Shown here piece by piece: positions 1 to 6,380 of a stretch of DNA of 7,217 nucleotides. Every line of letters begins with the position of its first letter. Position 1 is the stretch's first letter. The position numbers were made by a program, and so were the translations under genes. The notes below the pieces were generated by a model. The model made no database searches. It worked only from the letters and a program-made list of their open reading frames with translations, and was not told the DNA's origin. This DNA comes from Lentimicrobiaceae bacterium (GTDB lineage Bacteria > Bacteroidota > Bacteroidia > Bacteroidales > WCHB1-69): positions 1 to 7,217 of the forward strand of contig WRNX01000063.1 in assembly GCA_009776395.1 (NCBI GenBank), read 5' to 3'.

Positions 1-1362
1 AAATCGAAATATGATAACTTGGATTTGGAGGTAACCTTTCATAATTTTCCCTATTATAACAATTCAAATGTAATTGCGATTCAATATGGCACCGAGTTGC
101 CTGATGAGTATATTGTTTGTGGCGCGCACTATGATTCAAAAACATGGAATCCGCCTAATCCTGAGGTAGCGCCCGGCGCAGATGACAATGCAACCGGAAC
201 TGCCGGAATTATGGAGATTGCTAAAATATTAAGTCAGTACGATTTTAAACGCTCTATCATCTATTGCGCTTTTTCAGGTGAAGAATACGGACTTTACGGT
301 AGCGACTATTATGCCCAGCAATGCGCAAGTCAAGGGATGGATATTCTCGGTTATTTTAATATTGACATGAGTGGCTATTTAAACCCAAATGCGTCAAACA
401 TTACCATCAGCATCATTCGTCCCGCCATGGCTGCTCCGTTAGATGATTATTATACTAATGTCGCCAATATCTATTTCCCGCAAGTAAACATTACCCACCA
501 TGCTTCCATGTATGGAGATAGCGACCATTCCTCTTTCTGCACGAATGGATATCAAGGTATCTATCCTTTTGAAAACAATGATAGTTACAGTCCTTATATT
601 CACACTCCAAATGATATTATTGGAGTCAGTGTAAACAATCAGGAACAGGTGAGAGTTTATACACAAGTAAGCCTTGCCTGCATCGCCACTTTAGCAGTTT
701 TGGCTGATTCCATTATTTCTCCACCTCCAACTCCTCTACCGATATTGGCTTTAAGCAAAACATCATCATCAGTAGAAGTATTTAATGAAGAAACTGTTGA
801 TGATTATATCACGGTGTATAATCTGGGTGATACAACGCTCACTTTTGAAATTAGAGATATTGTTATTGAATGTGGGACTTATGATGGTAAATTGATTAAC
901 ATTGAGCCTGTTGAAGGAATGGTAGAATCGGGAGATTCTTTAATCATTACGCTTTCTTATTTTTTTCCTCTGCTTGTAAAAACAGTAGATTTTGAGTATC
1001 TGGGAAGTTTTATTTTTATTTGTAATGATTCCACTCAGTTAGAAACAGAAATTAGTTTACATGCACTTGCACATCAATCTGAAAGTATTAATGAGGCAAT
1101 GATTTCCAAAATCAAGATCTACCCAAATCCTGCAAATAATGAGTTACGAGTTACAAGTAGTAACAACAAAGAGATTAATCCCCTTGTCATAGAGATTTAC
1201 GATGTTTATGGAAGAAAAATTATGGCTAAATTCCCCTCCAATAAATTGGAAGGGTGGCAGTCGAAAGCTGACGGGGTGGTTTTTGATATTTCTCATTTAA
1301 CCTCAGGAGTTTATTTTATAAAGATTGCTAACGAGTGGGTAGGAAAATTTATAAAACAATAA
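1..1362 (+). CDS. Secreted M28-family zinc peptidase with T9SS sorting domain (5' end outside window)
   Basis: The reading frame is open from base 1, so the signal peptide and N-terminal part lie upstream. The TTG at 19 is internal, not a start. Counting residues from that TTG, the M28 metal-site motifs appear in order: H37 in GAHYDS, D55 in GADDNATG, E88/E89 in FSGEEYG, D116 in NIDMSG and H195 in YIHTPND. By family analogy E88 is the catalytic base and the others bind two zinc ions, so the catalytic site is complete and the enzyme is probably an active aminopeptidase-like hydrolase. Residues about 240-350 form a beta-rich, Ig-like spacer with a 'NLGDTTLTFEI' stretch. Residues about 362-447 are a type A T9SS C-terminal domain (KIYPNPANNELRV, then IYDVYGRK, ending LTSGVYFIKI...GKFIKQ). 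In other Bacteroidota this domain directs export across the outer membrane and is then removed, with anchoring to the cell surface or release. The natural substrate is unknown. Confidence 0.93.
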   Translation, partial: KSKYDNLDLEVTFHNFPYYNNSNVIAIQYGTELPDEYIVCGAHYDSKTWNPPNPEVAPGADDNATGTAGIMEIAKILSQYDFKRSIIYCAFSGEEYGLYGSDYYAQQCASQGMDILGYFNIDMSGYLNPNASNITISIIRPAMAAPLDDYYTNVANIYFPQVNITHHASMYGDSDHSSFCTNGYQGIYPFENNDSYSPYIHTPNDIIGVSVNNQEQVRVYTQVSLACIATLAVLADSIISPPPTPLPILALSKTSSSVEVFNEETVDDYITVYNLGDTTLTFEIRDIVIECGTYDGKLINIEPVEGMVESGDSLIITLSYFFPLLVKTVDFEYLGSFIFICNDSTQLETEISLHALAHQSESINEAMISKIKIYPNPANNELRVTSSNNKEINPLVIEIYDVYGRKIMAKFPSNKLEGWQSKADGVVFDISHLTSGVYFIKIANEWVGKFIKQ

Positions 1363-1452
1363 GGTAGCGTATGTTTTTTGCAATAATGTGCCTCCTTTTT
1401 CTATCGTTTTTATGACCATATAGCCATGTAATTCTCAAATTATTTTTGAAAC

Positions 1453-1483
1453 TTGCATGGTTAAAAGATTTTATTTACTTTTG
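1453..1483 (+). promoter_or_regulatory. Candidate Bacteroidota sigma-A promoter for the DUF4143 ATPase gene
   Basis: TACTTTTG at 1476-1483, followed by C, matches the Bacteroidota -7 consensus TAnnTTTG exactly. A TTG at 1453-1455 lies 20 bases upstream, within the usual 19-21 base spacing for the -33 element. Transcription would begin near 1488-1490 and leave a leader of about 20 bases before the ATG at 1508. A second exact -7 match (TATTTTTG, 1441-1448) lies just upstream but has no TTG at the right distance. Confidence 0.6.
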
Positions 1484-1507
1484 CACCATTATTATTATCA
1501 TAGAAAT

Positions 1508-2665
1508 ATGTACTATCAAAGAATTATCGAAAACGCTGTGGTAGAGGCAATAGAAAATTTTCCTGTAACCGCTATTACAGGTCCTCGTCAATGCGGAAAA
1601 TCAACATTAGTAAAACATATTTTATCAAATATAACTTCCGATGTATTGTATCTTGATTTGGAACGTCCTTCCGACTTGCAAAAACTTGATAATGCAGAAT
1701 GGTTTTTATCTTCACAAAAAGAAAAGTTGATATGTATTGATGAAATTCAGCGGCGTCCGAATCTTTTTCCACTCATCAGAAGTTTGGTTGATGAATGGAA
1801 TAAACCGGGCTGTTTTATTGTGTTGGGATCTGCTTCCCGCGATCTGCTTAGACAGAGTTCTGAATCTTTGGCGGGAAGAATTGTTTACAAGCAACTTACC
1901 CCATTTTTGTTTGCTGAAATTAACAACCACTATACTATTGAAGAATATTTTGAACGGGGCGGGTTTCCACGTAGTTTGCTCAGTAAAAACGATAAACTCT
2001 CTTTTGAATGGCGAAGGAGTTTTATCGCTACTTTTTTGGAAAGAGACTTGTTGCAATGGGTAAATTTTACACCTGCTACCATGCAGCGTATATGGCAAAT
2101 GCTCGCCCATTTAAACGGGCAAACCGTTAATTATTCCCATTTGGGAAATGCGCTGGGGATTAGCAATCAAACCGTAAAAAATCACATTGATTTATTGGAA
2201 AGTACTTTCATGGTTTACGTTGTACCTCCTTACTCATCCAATATGGGTAAGCGTTTGGTAAAATCTCCCAAAGTATATGTAACAGATGCCGGAATTACGG
2301 CATCTTTGATAGGCATCCGGTCGTTTCAAGAATTAACAGGGCATCCTTCTTTTGGAGCAATTTGGGAACAAATCGTGCTTTCCAATATTAAAGGTAACTT
2401 CCCCGAAGCTGATATTTTTTATTACCGTACCACCAATGGAGCGGAAATTGACTTTGTTGTAAAACTCAATAATAGAACCCTTGCAGTTGAATGTAAAGCA
2501 TCGTTTACCCCAATTCTTTCAAAAGGAAATTATCTCGCCATAGAAGATATCTTCCCTGATCATACTTATGTTGTAACCCCATCACCAGAAAGTTGGTCAA
2601 TGAATAAAAAAATTGATGTTGTATCGCTTGAAAAACTGAAAAATGATATATTTTTGCAATCGTAA
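1508..2665 (+). CDS. AAA_14/DUF4143 ATP-binding protein
   Basis: This is a 385-residue stand-alone ATPase of the AAA_14 plus DUF4143 type. Numbered from the ATG at 1508, it has a Walker A motif GPRQCGKST at 25-33, a Walker B motif LICIDEIQ at 74-81 and a sensor-1-like LGSAS near 106-110. A helical, winged-helix-like region covers about 190-240. The C-terminal DUF4143 part carries GAEIDFVV followed by AVECKAS (D315, E328, K330), the spacing of a PD-(D/E)xK nuclease-like fold. The frame extends upstream to an ATG at 1457. That extension would encode a low-complexity HHYYYHRN stretch and lies inside the candidate promoter, whereas MYYQRIIE at 1508 is a typical family N-terminus. These proteins are common, often multi-copy, in Bacteroidota and archaea, and their role is not established. 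Nuclease activity is inference. The gene stands alone and nothing nearby suggests a partner. Confidence 0.9.
   Translation: MYYQRIIENAVVEAIENFPVTAITGPRQCGKSTLVKHILSNITSDVLYLDLERPSDLQKLDNAEWFLSSQKEKLICIDEIQRRPNLFPLIRSLVDEWNKPGCFIVLGSASRDLLRQSSESLAGRIVYKQLTPFLFAEINNHYTIEEYFERGGFPRSLLSKNDKLSFEWRRSFIATFLERDLLQWVNFTPATMQRIWQMLAHLNGQTVNYSHLGNALGISNQTVKNHIDLLESTFMVYVVPPYSSNMGKRLVKSPKVYVTDAGITASLIGIRSFQELTGHPSFGAIWEQIVLSNIKGNFPEADIFYYRTTNGAEIDFVVKLNNRTLAVECKASFTPILSKGNYLAIEDIFPDHTYVVTPSPESWSMNKKIDVVSLEKLKNDIFLQS
2628..2657 (+). promoter_or_regulatory. Candidate promoter for the thioredoxin-fold gene, inside the 3' end of the ATPase gene
   Basis: TATTTTTG at 2649-2656, followed by C, matches TAnnTTTG exactly. 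A TTG at 2628-2630 lies 18 bases upstream, one base short of the usual spacing. The element sits in the last codons of the ATPase gene, and the expected transcript start (about 2662-2665) falls at that gene's stop codon, just before the ATG at 2683. It would let the downstream gene be transcribed separately despite the 17-base gap. The AT-rich background makes a chance match possible. Confidence 0.45.
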
Positions 2666-2682
2666 TTATAAAATATCGCCAA

Positions 2683-4077
2683 ATGCCCAGAATTATTGCC
2701 CTGTTTCTTTGCCTTTTAATGCACACCACTTTCGCCCAATCAGGTTATCAAATAAGAATAAAAACAGAAAAAATTGAAGCCGATTCAATTTTTATTAAAT
2801 CATATCATCTTAAAAACAAGAAGTTTACAAATATAATAGCTGTAAAATTTGAGAACGATATTACGATTAAAGATAAAACTCCTTTAGACGCCGGAATTTA
2901 CATCATTGAAGCAGACTCAACACTATTGACAGAATTTCTAATTTCTGATTCTAAAAATCAAAAATTTACGATCTCTTTTTTTGAGGACGATATTAAATTT
3001 GAAGGAAGTAAGGAGAATAGCGCAAATTTAGCGTATATGAAACAGATGATGGAATTTAAAATAAAAGAAAAAGAATTAAACGCAGAATTTCAAGAGATGC
3101 AACAAAAAGAGATGCCCAACTCGATGATGCAAGCCTACATTGACACTTTCGTATTAAAATTGGAAAATATGAACGTCGAAAAAAGAATCTACCAGGAAAA
3201 AGTGATTCATGAAAACAAAGGACTCTTATTGGCTTCTGTTATTCAATCTTCATTTGAAACGCCGCCGCCCCCGCAAGACTATTATCGAAATAGAGCAATG
3301 TTGTTTTCCTACCTTGCTGAGCATCTTTTTGATGATTTTCCATGGGAAGATGAACGGTTATTAACCACGCCCGTTTTGTATAATAAACTTAGAACTTTTG
3401 CGCAACAAATTTTGCAATTAGAGTCAGAAAATGCTATTCCTGTTGTTTTAAAGACACTTAATAAGAGTACGCAAAACAAAAATATGTACTACGTTTTATT
3501 CGACTTTTTAGAACATGAGTTTGGGAGCGTAAAATCGCCTTACCGCAATGAACAGTTGTACATTGCCATGTTAAGAGATATTTTAAACGATACAGATTTG
3601 GAAGAAACGCGAAGACTGCGCTACGAATATGAGTTGAACCTCATTACCAAAAATCAGGAAGGAGAACAGGCGATTGATTTCAATATTTTGCTTGAAAATG
3701 GTGATACGACAACTTTGTATAATATTGAAGCAGAAATATTAATTATTTATTTTCAAAATCCGGATTGCCCAACGTGCAGCGAGTTTCGTGAAAAGATGAA
3801 AAACATGGAAGTTCTTTATTATGCCCTAAATTCCGGAAAAGTAAAAATATTAACGCTCTATTTTGAGAAGAATGAGGAGTTATGGCGTGATTATTTAAAA
3901 ACGCGCGCATTTAAAACCTGGATGCATGGCTGGAACTACGACCTTCAAATTTCGGAAAAACATCTCTACGATGTTCGCATTATTCCTACTATTATGCTTT
4001 TAGATAAAGATAAAAAAGTGATTAAAAAAGATCTGTTTCCCAATGAGTTGGAGGAATGGGTGAAGAAGAATTTATAA
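2683..4077 (+). CDS. Exported thioredoxin-fold (TlpA/DUF5106-like) protein with CPTC site
   Basis: This 464-residue protein begins with a signal peptide (MPRIIALFLCLLMHTTFA, probable cleavage before QSG), so it should act in the periplasm. Residues about 22-110 are a beta-rich region resembling the N-terminal DUF4369-type domain of Bacteroidota thioredoxins. Residues about 115-330 are mainly helical and charged, with a Met-rich stretch and a PPPP turn at 194-197. The C-terminal 130 residues form the thioredoxin fold, with active-site CPTC at 362-365 (NPDCPTCSEF) and a probable cis-proline at P435 in RIIPTIMLLD. The two cysteines suggest thiol-disulfide exchange, most likely reduction or isomerisation of exported proteins. 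The architecture resembles DUF5106-containing thioredoxins of Bacteroides, but that family assignment is from memory. No partner such as a DsbD/CcdA homologue is in the window. Confidence 0.85.
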   Translation: MPRIIALFLCLLMHTTFAQSGYQIRIKTEKIEADSIFIKSYHLKNKKFTNIIAVKFENDITIKDKTPLDAGIYIIEADSTLLTEFLISDSKNQKFTISFFEDDIKFEGSKENSANLAYMKQMMEFKIKEKELNAEFQEMQQKEMPNSMMQAYIDTFVLKLENMNVEKRIYQEKVIHENKGLLLASVIQSSFETPPPPQDYYRNRAMLFSYLAEHLFDDFPWEDERLLTTPVLYNKLRTFAQQILQLESENAIPVVLKTLNKSTQNKNMYYVLFDFLEHEFGSVKSPYRNEQLYIAMLRDILNDTDLEETRRLRYEYELNLITKNQEGEQAIDFNILLENGDTTTLYNIEAEILIIYFQNPDCPTCSEFREKMKNMEVLYYALNSGKVKILTLYFEKNEELWRDYLKTRAFKTWMHGWNYDLQISEKHLYDVRIIPTIMLLDKDKKVIKKDLFPNELEEWVKKNL

Positions 4078-4190
4078 TAAAAATTTTTAAGTAGTTGATA
4101 TTTATTTGGCTGATTAAAAATAATTAAGTAGATACAATTTATTTCAAGGTTCACGTTATATAACATTCATATTTATTAAATTCAAAATTT

Positions 4191-4751
4191 ATGACAACCC
4201 TTATTGTAACATTAGCCATCCTTGCTTTATTAATTATTTTCGTTATTTCATTGTATAACAGATTGGTTCATCTTCGTAATAATCGTGAAAACGCCTTTGC
4301 CGATATTGACGTACAGCTGAAACAACGCTACGATTTAATTCCACAATTAGTAGAAACCGTTAAAGGTTATGCCAAACATGAAAAAGAAACATTAACCAAA
4401 GTAATTGAACTTAGAAATCAAGCAGTTGCTGCAACTACTATTGATGGAAAAATTGCTGCAGAAAATCAACTTTCAGGCGTTTTAGCCGGATTAAAAGTTA
4501 CTTTGGAAGCCTATCCTGATTTGAAAGCCAATAAAAACTTCCTCCAACTTCAGGAAGAGATGTCGGATATTGAAAACAAATTGGCTGCGGTGCGTCGCTT
4601 CTTTAACTCCGCTACCAAAGAGTTTAACAATGCCGTGCAAACTTTTCCATCAAACCTTATTGCCGGAATGTTTGGTTTTCAAAAAGCACAAATGTTTGAT
4701 TTGGGAAGCGATAGAGCAACGCTTGATAAAGCGCCAACGGTGAGTTTTTAA
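4191..4751 (+). CDS. lemA: LemA family membrane protein
   Basis: The product is 186 residues, the usual length for LemA. One N-terminal membrane segment (about 4-22) is followed by the conserved YNRLVHLRNNRENAFADIDVQL segment (22-43), RYDLIPQLVETVKGYAKHE (47-65) and the C-terminal NAVQTFPSNLIAGMFGF (147-163). The rest is a helical bundle, as in the known LemA fold. The ATG at 4191 directly precedes the membrane segment. The cellular role of LemA is poorly defined. It is a short-anchored membrane protein often encoded next to an M48 protease, as it is here with the next gene 79 bases downstream, so the two probably share a transcript and act together at the membrane. No promoter matching TAnnTTTG is evident in the 113-base AT-rich gap upstream. 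Confidence 0.95.
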   Translation: MTTLIVTLAILALLIIFVISLYNRLVHLRNNRENAFADIDVQLKQRYDLIPQLVETVKGYAKHEKETLTKVIELRNQAVAATTIDGKIAAENQLSGVLAGLKVTLEAYPDLKANKNFLQLQEEMSDIENKLAAVRRFFNSATKEFNNAVQTFPSNLIAGMFGFQKAQMFDLGSDRATLDKAPTVSF

Positions 4752-4754
4752 TTA

Positions 4755-4831
4755 TCAGTTTTCAGTTTTCAGTTATCATCTATCATTAATCATTAATCAT
4801 TAATCATTAACCACTAGTCACTAATCACTAA
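4755..4831 (+). repeat. Degenerate heptamer tandem array (11 units, TCANTNN)
   Basis: Read in steps of seven, the units are TCAGTTT twice, TCAGTTA, TCATCTA, TCATTAA four times, CCACTAG, then TCACTAA twice. That is 77 bases in one unbroken phase. The array begins three bases after the lemA stop codon and its last base is the A of the M48 protease ATG, so it makes up essentially the whole gap. Unit sequence shifts in blocks along the array, as expected from slippage followed by local homogenisation. Seven is not a multiple of three, so the TAA in successive units steps through all three reading frames. Confidence 0.9.
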
Positions 4832-5769
4832 TGAAATACATCGGCATTCATTCTCAGCAACGGCGCAACAACGTAAAGAGTTTAATCTTGTTGTTTATGT
4901 TTCCGGCTCTGCTAATCGGTTTAGTTTATCTGTTTTTTGTAGTTGTTAATTTTCAAGATACAGAGAGCTATTTTTCTGCTGGAGAAGCCACTTTACAAGC
5001 CTTGCCCGTAATTCTAATAGTAGTAACAATATGGTTTTTTATTGCGTTTTTTATAAATACGATGATGATTCAATTAGCCACCCATGCAGCGCCTTTAGAA
5101 AGAAGAGACAATAAACGTGTGTATAATTTGGTGGAAAATGTGTGTATGGCTAATGGAATGGAGATGCCGAAAGTGAATGTGATTGAAGATAGTTGTTTGA
5201 ACGCTTTTGCCAGCGGAATCAACAAAAAATCTTATACGGTTACACTTACGAGAGGAATCATCAATACATTAGATGATCAAGAGTTGGAAGGGGTGATTGC
5301 GCATGAACTTACCCATATTCGCAATAGAGATGTGCGTTTGTTAATTGTATCTATCATATTTGTAGGAATTTTCACCATGATAGCCCAAATGGCCACCCGA
5401 ATGGCATTTTACAGTTCTATGGGACAGCGCCGTGGCAGTAATAAAAACAGCGGCATTGGCACTGCAGTTGTATTGCTTGTGGTTGCAGCACTGGGAGCCA
5501 TTGGATACATTTTTTCACTGTTAATACGTTTGTCAATTTCCCGTAAAAGAGAATATATGGCAGATGCAGGCGCAGCGCAAATGACAAAAAATCCGATGGC
5601 ATTGGCATCTGCATTGCGGAAAATTTCTCGTAACCCTGAAATTCAGGGTGTTAAACGAGAAGATATTGCACAACTTTACATCGAACATAAAGCCAAAGGT
5701 GCATTTTCAGGATTATTTGCTACCCACCCACCTATTGAAAGTAGAATTGCTATGTTGGAACAGTTTTGA
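4831..5769 (+). CDS. htpX: M48-family membrane zinc metalloprotease (HtpX-like)
   Basis: The product is 312 residues, slightly longer than E. coli HtpX. Two N-terminal membrane segments (about 17-40 and 58-80) precede the conserved CLNAFASG segment at 122-129. The zinc motif HELTH is at 158-162, with H158 and H162 as ligands and E159 as catalytic residue. Two further hydrophobic segments (about 170-190 and 211-234) follow, then SRKREYMADAGA with E241 as the probable third zinc ligand, and FATHPPIESRI near the C-terminus. HtpX proteins degrade damaged or misfolded membrane proteins from the cytoplasmic side and work alongside FtsH. That role here is by homology. The start at 4831 gives a normal N-terminus (MKYIGIHSQQRRNNVKS). 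The translation start has no Shine-Dalgarno sequence and lies on the edge of the heptamer array. The gene is probably co-transcribed with lemA and with the phosphatase gene 15 bases downstream. Confidence 0.93.
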   Translation: MKYIGIHSQQRRNNVKSLILLFMFPALLIGLVYLFFVVVNFQDTESYFSAGEATLQALPVILIVVTIWFFIAFFINTMMIQLATHAAPLERRDNKRVYNLVENVCMANGMEMPKVNVIEDSCLNAFASGINKKSYTVTLTRGIINTLDDQELEGVIAHELTHIRNRDVRLLIVSIIFVGIFTMIAQMATRMAFYSSMGQRRGSNKNSGIGTAVVLLVVAALGAIGYIFSLLIRLSISRKREYMADAGAAQMTKNPMALASALRKISRNPEIQGVKREDIAQLYIEHKAKGAFSGLFATHPPIESRIAMLEQF

Positions 5770-5784
5770 TTCTAGTCTTTTTTA

Positions 5785-6321
5785 ATGATTAAAGATATTA
5801 TGCACAATTACCGAGAAAAACTACAGAAAATTACTACCTTTATTTTCGATTTTGATGGGGTTTTATCTGATGGAAAAATTTGGGTATTACCCGATGGCGA
5901 ACAGATGCGCGCCACAAACGTAAAAGATGGATACGCCATGCAGTACGCTTTACGAAAAGGTTACCGTATTGCTATTATCTCCGGCGGTTTTGGAGAATCC
6001 ATGCGATTGCGTTACAAAACTTTTAATGGCATTGAAATATTTCTAAAAGTATCGGATAAAGTTGCATGTTTCAAAGAATATATCAAAAAAAACAAACTCA
6101 CATCCGATGAAGTTTTGTATATGGGTGATGATATTCCCGACTATGAATTAATGAAAATTTGCGGATTAAAATGTTGTCCTTCTGATGCTTGTACCGAAAT
6201 TAAAGAGATTGTAGATTATATTTCGTTTGCAAACGGCGGACAGGGTGCTGTGCGTGATGTAATTGAACAAACACTTCGAGCTCAAAATAGATGGATGGAA
6301 GCGGATGCAAGTATTTGGTAA
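5785..6321 (+). CDS. kdsC: KdsC-like HAD phosphatase (3-deoxy-D-manno-octulosonate 8-phosphate phosphatase)
   Basis: The product is 178 residues, the usual size of KdsC-type capless HAD phosphatases. HAD motif I is FDFDGVLSDG at 21-30 (nucleophile D22, D24), motif II is S66 in IISGG, motif III is K92 in VSDK, and motif IV is GDDIPDYELM at 114-123 (D115, D116). The C-terminal FANGGQGAVRDVIE resembles the tail that closes the active site of the neighbouring subunit in KdsC tetramers. Predicted reaction: Kdo-8-phosphate to Kdo plus phosphate in the cytoplasm, the step before CMP-Kdo formation for lipid A-core assembly. Other members of the C0/C1.6 HAD group act on related nonulosonate sugar phosphates, so the exact sugar is inferred. 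An ATG at 5800 (MHNYREK) is an alternative start. It lies 15 bases after the protease gene and is probably in the same operon. Confidence 0.88.
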   Translation: MIKDIMHNYREKLQKITTFIFDFDGVLSDGKIWVLPDGEQMRATNVKDGYAMQYALRKGYRIAIISGGFGESMRLRYKTFNGIEIFLKVSDKVACFKEYIKKNKLTSDEVLYMGDDIPDYELMKICGLKCCPSDACTEIKEIVDYISFANGGQGAVRDVIEQTLRAQNRWMEADASIW

Positions 6322-6348
6322 TTTTATAATATAAAGTAGAAAAAAGTA

Positions 6349-6356
6349 TATATTCG
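6349..6356 (+). promoter_or_regulatory. Possible -7 element before the DUF177-rpmF-rdgB group
   Basis: TATATTCG, followed by C, differs from TAnnTTTG at one position and lies 25 bases upstream of the ATG at 6381, a position that fits a short leader. No TTG occurs at the expected -33 distance; the nearest (6315-6317) is 31 bases away. It would fit the break between the kdsC-like gene and the housekeeping block, but the match is weak. Confidence 0.3.
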
Positions 6357-6380
6357 CGCCCCAAAAATAATGCTGTGAAA

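Noticed and set aside
1370..1380. TATGTTTTTTG as a promoter -7 element just after the peptidase gene
   Set aside because: The gap between TA and TTTG is too long for the consensus, and it lies about 125 bases before the next start codon, behind a better candidate.
1457..1507. N-terminal extension of the DUF4143 ATPase
   Set aside because: It translates to a low-complexity HHYYYHRN stretch from an ATT/TAT-rich leader and lies within the candidate promoter.
1737..2063. Open frame of 108 codons on the + strand inside the ATPase gene
   Set aside because: It lies in another frame of a gene with clear Walker and DUF4143 motifs, and its product shows no recognisable domain.
1712..2110. Open frame of 132 codons on the - strand inside the ATPase gene
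   Set aside because: It is antisense to a well-supported gene, shows no recognisable domain, and no promoter was noticed. AT-rich coding DNA often leaves such frames by chance.
4080..4089. AAAAATTTTT palindrome after the thioredoxin gene as a terminator
   Set aside because: It has only A-T pairs and no GC stem or proper loop, so it is not a credible Rho-independent terminator.
4755..4831. Heptamer array as a CRISPR array or iteron origin
   Set aside because: The units are contiguous seven-base steps with no spacers, and no cas or rep gene is nearby. The sequence is better explained as a slippage-derived tandem repeat.
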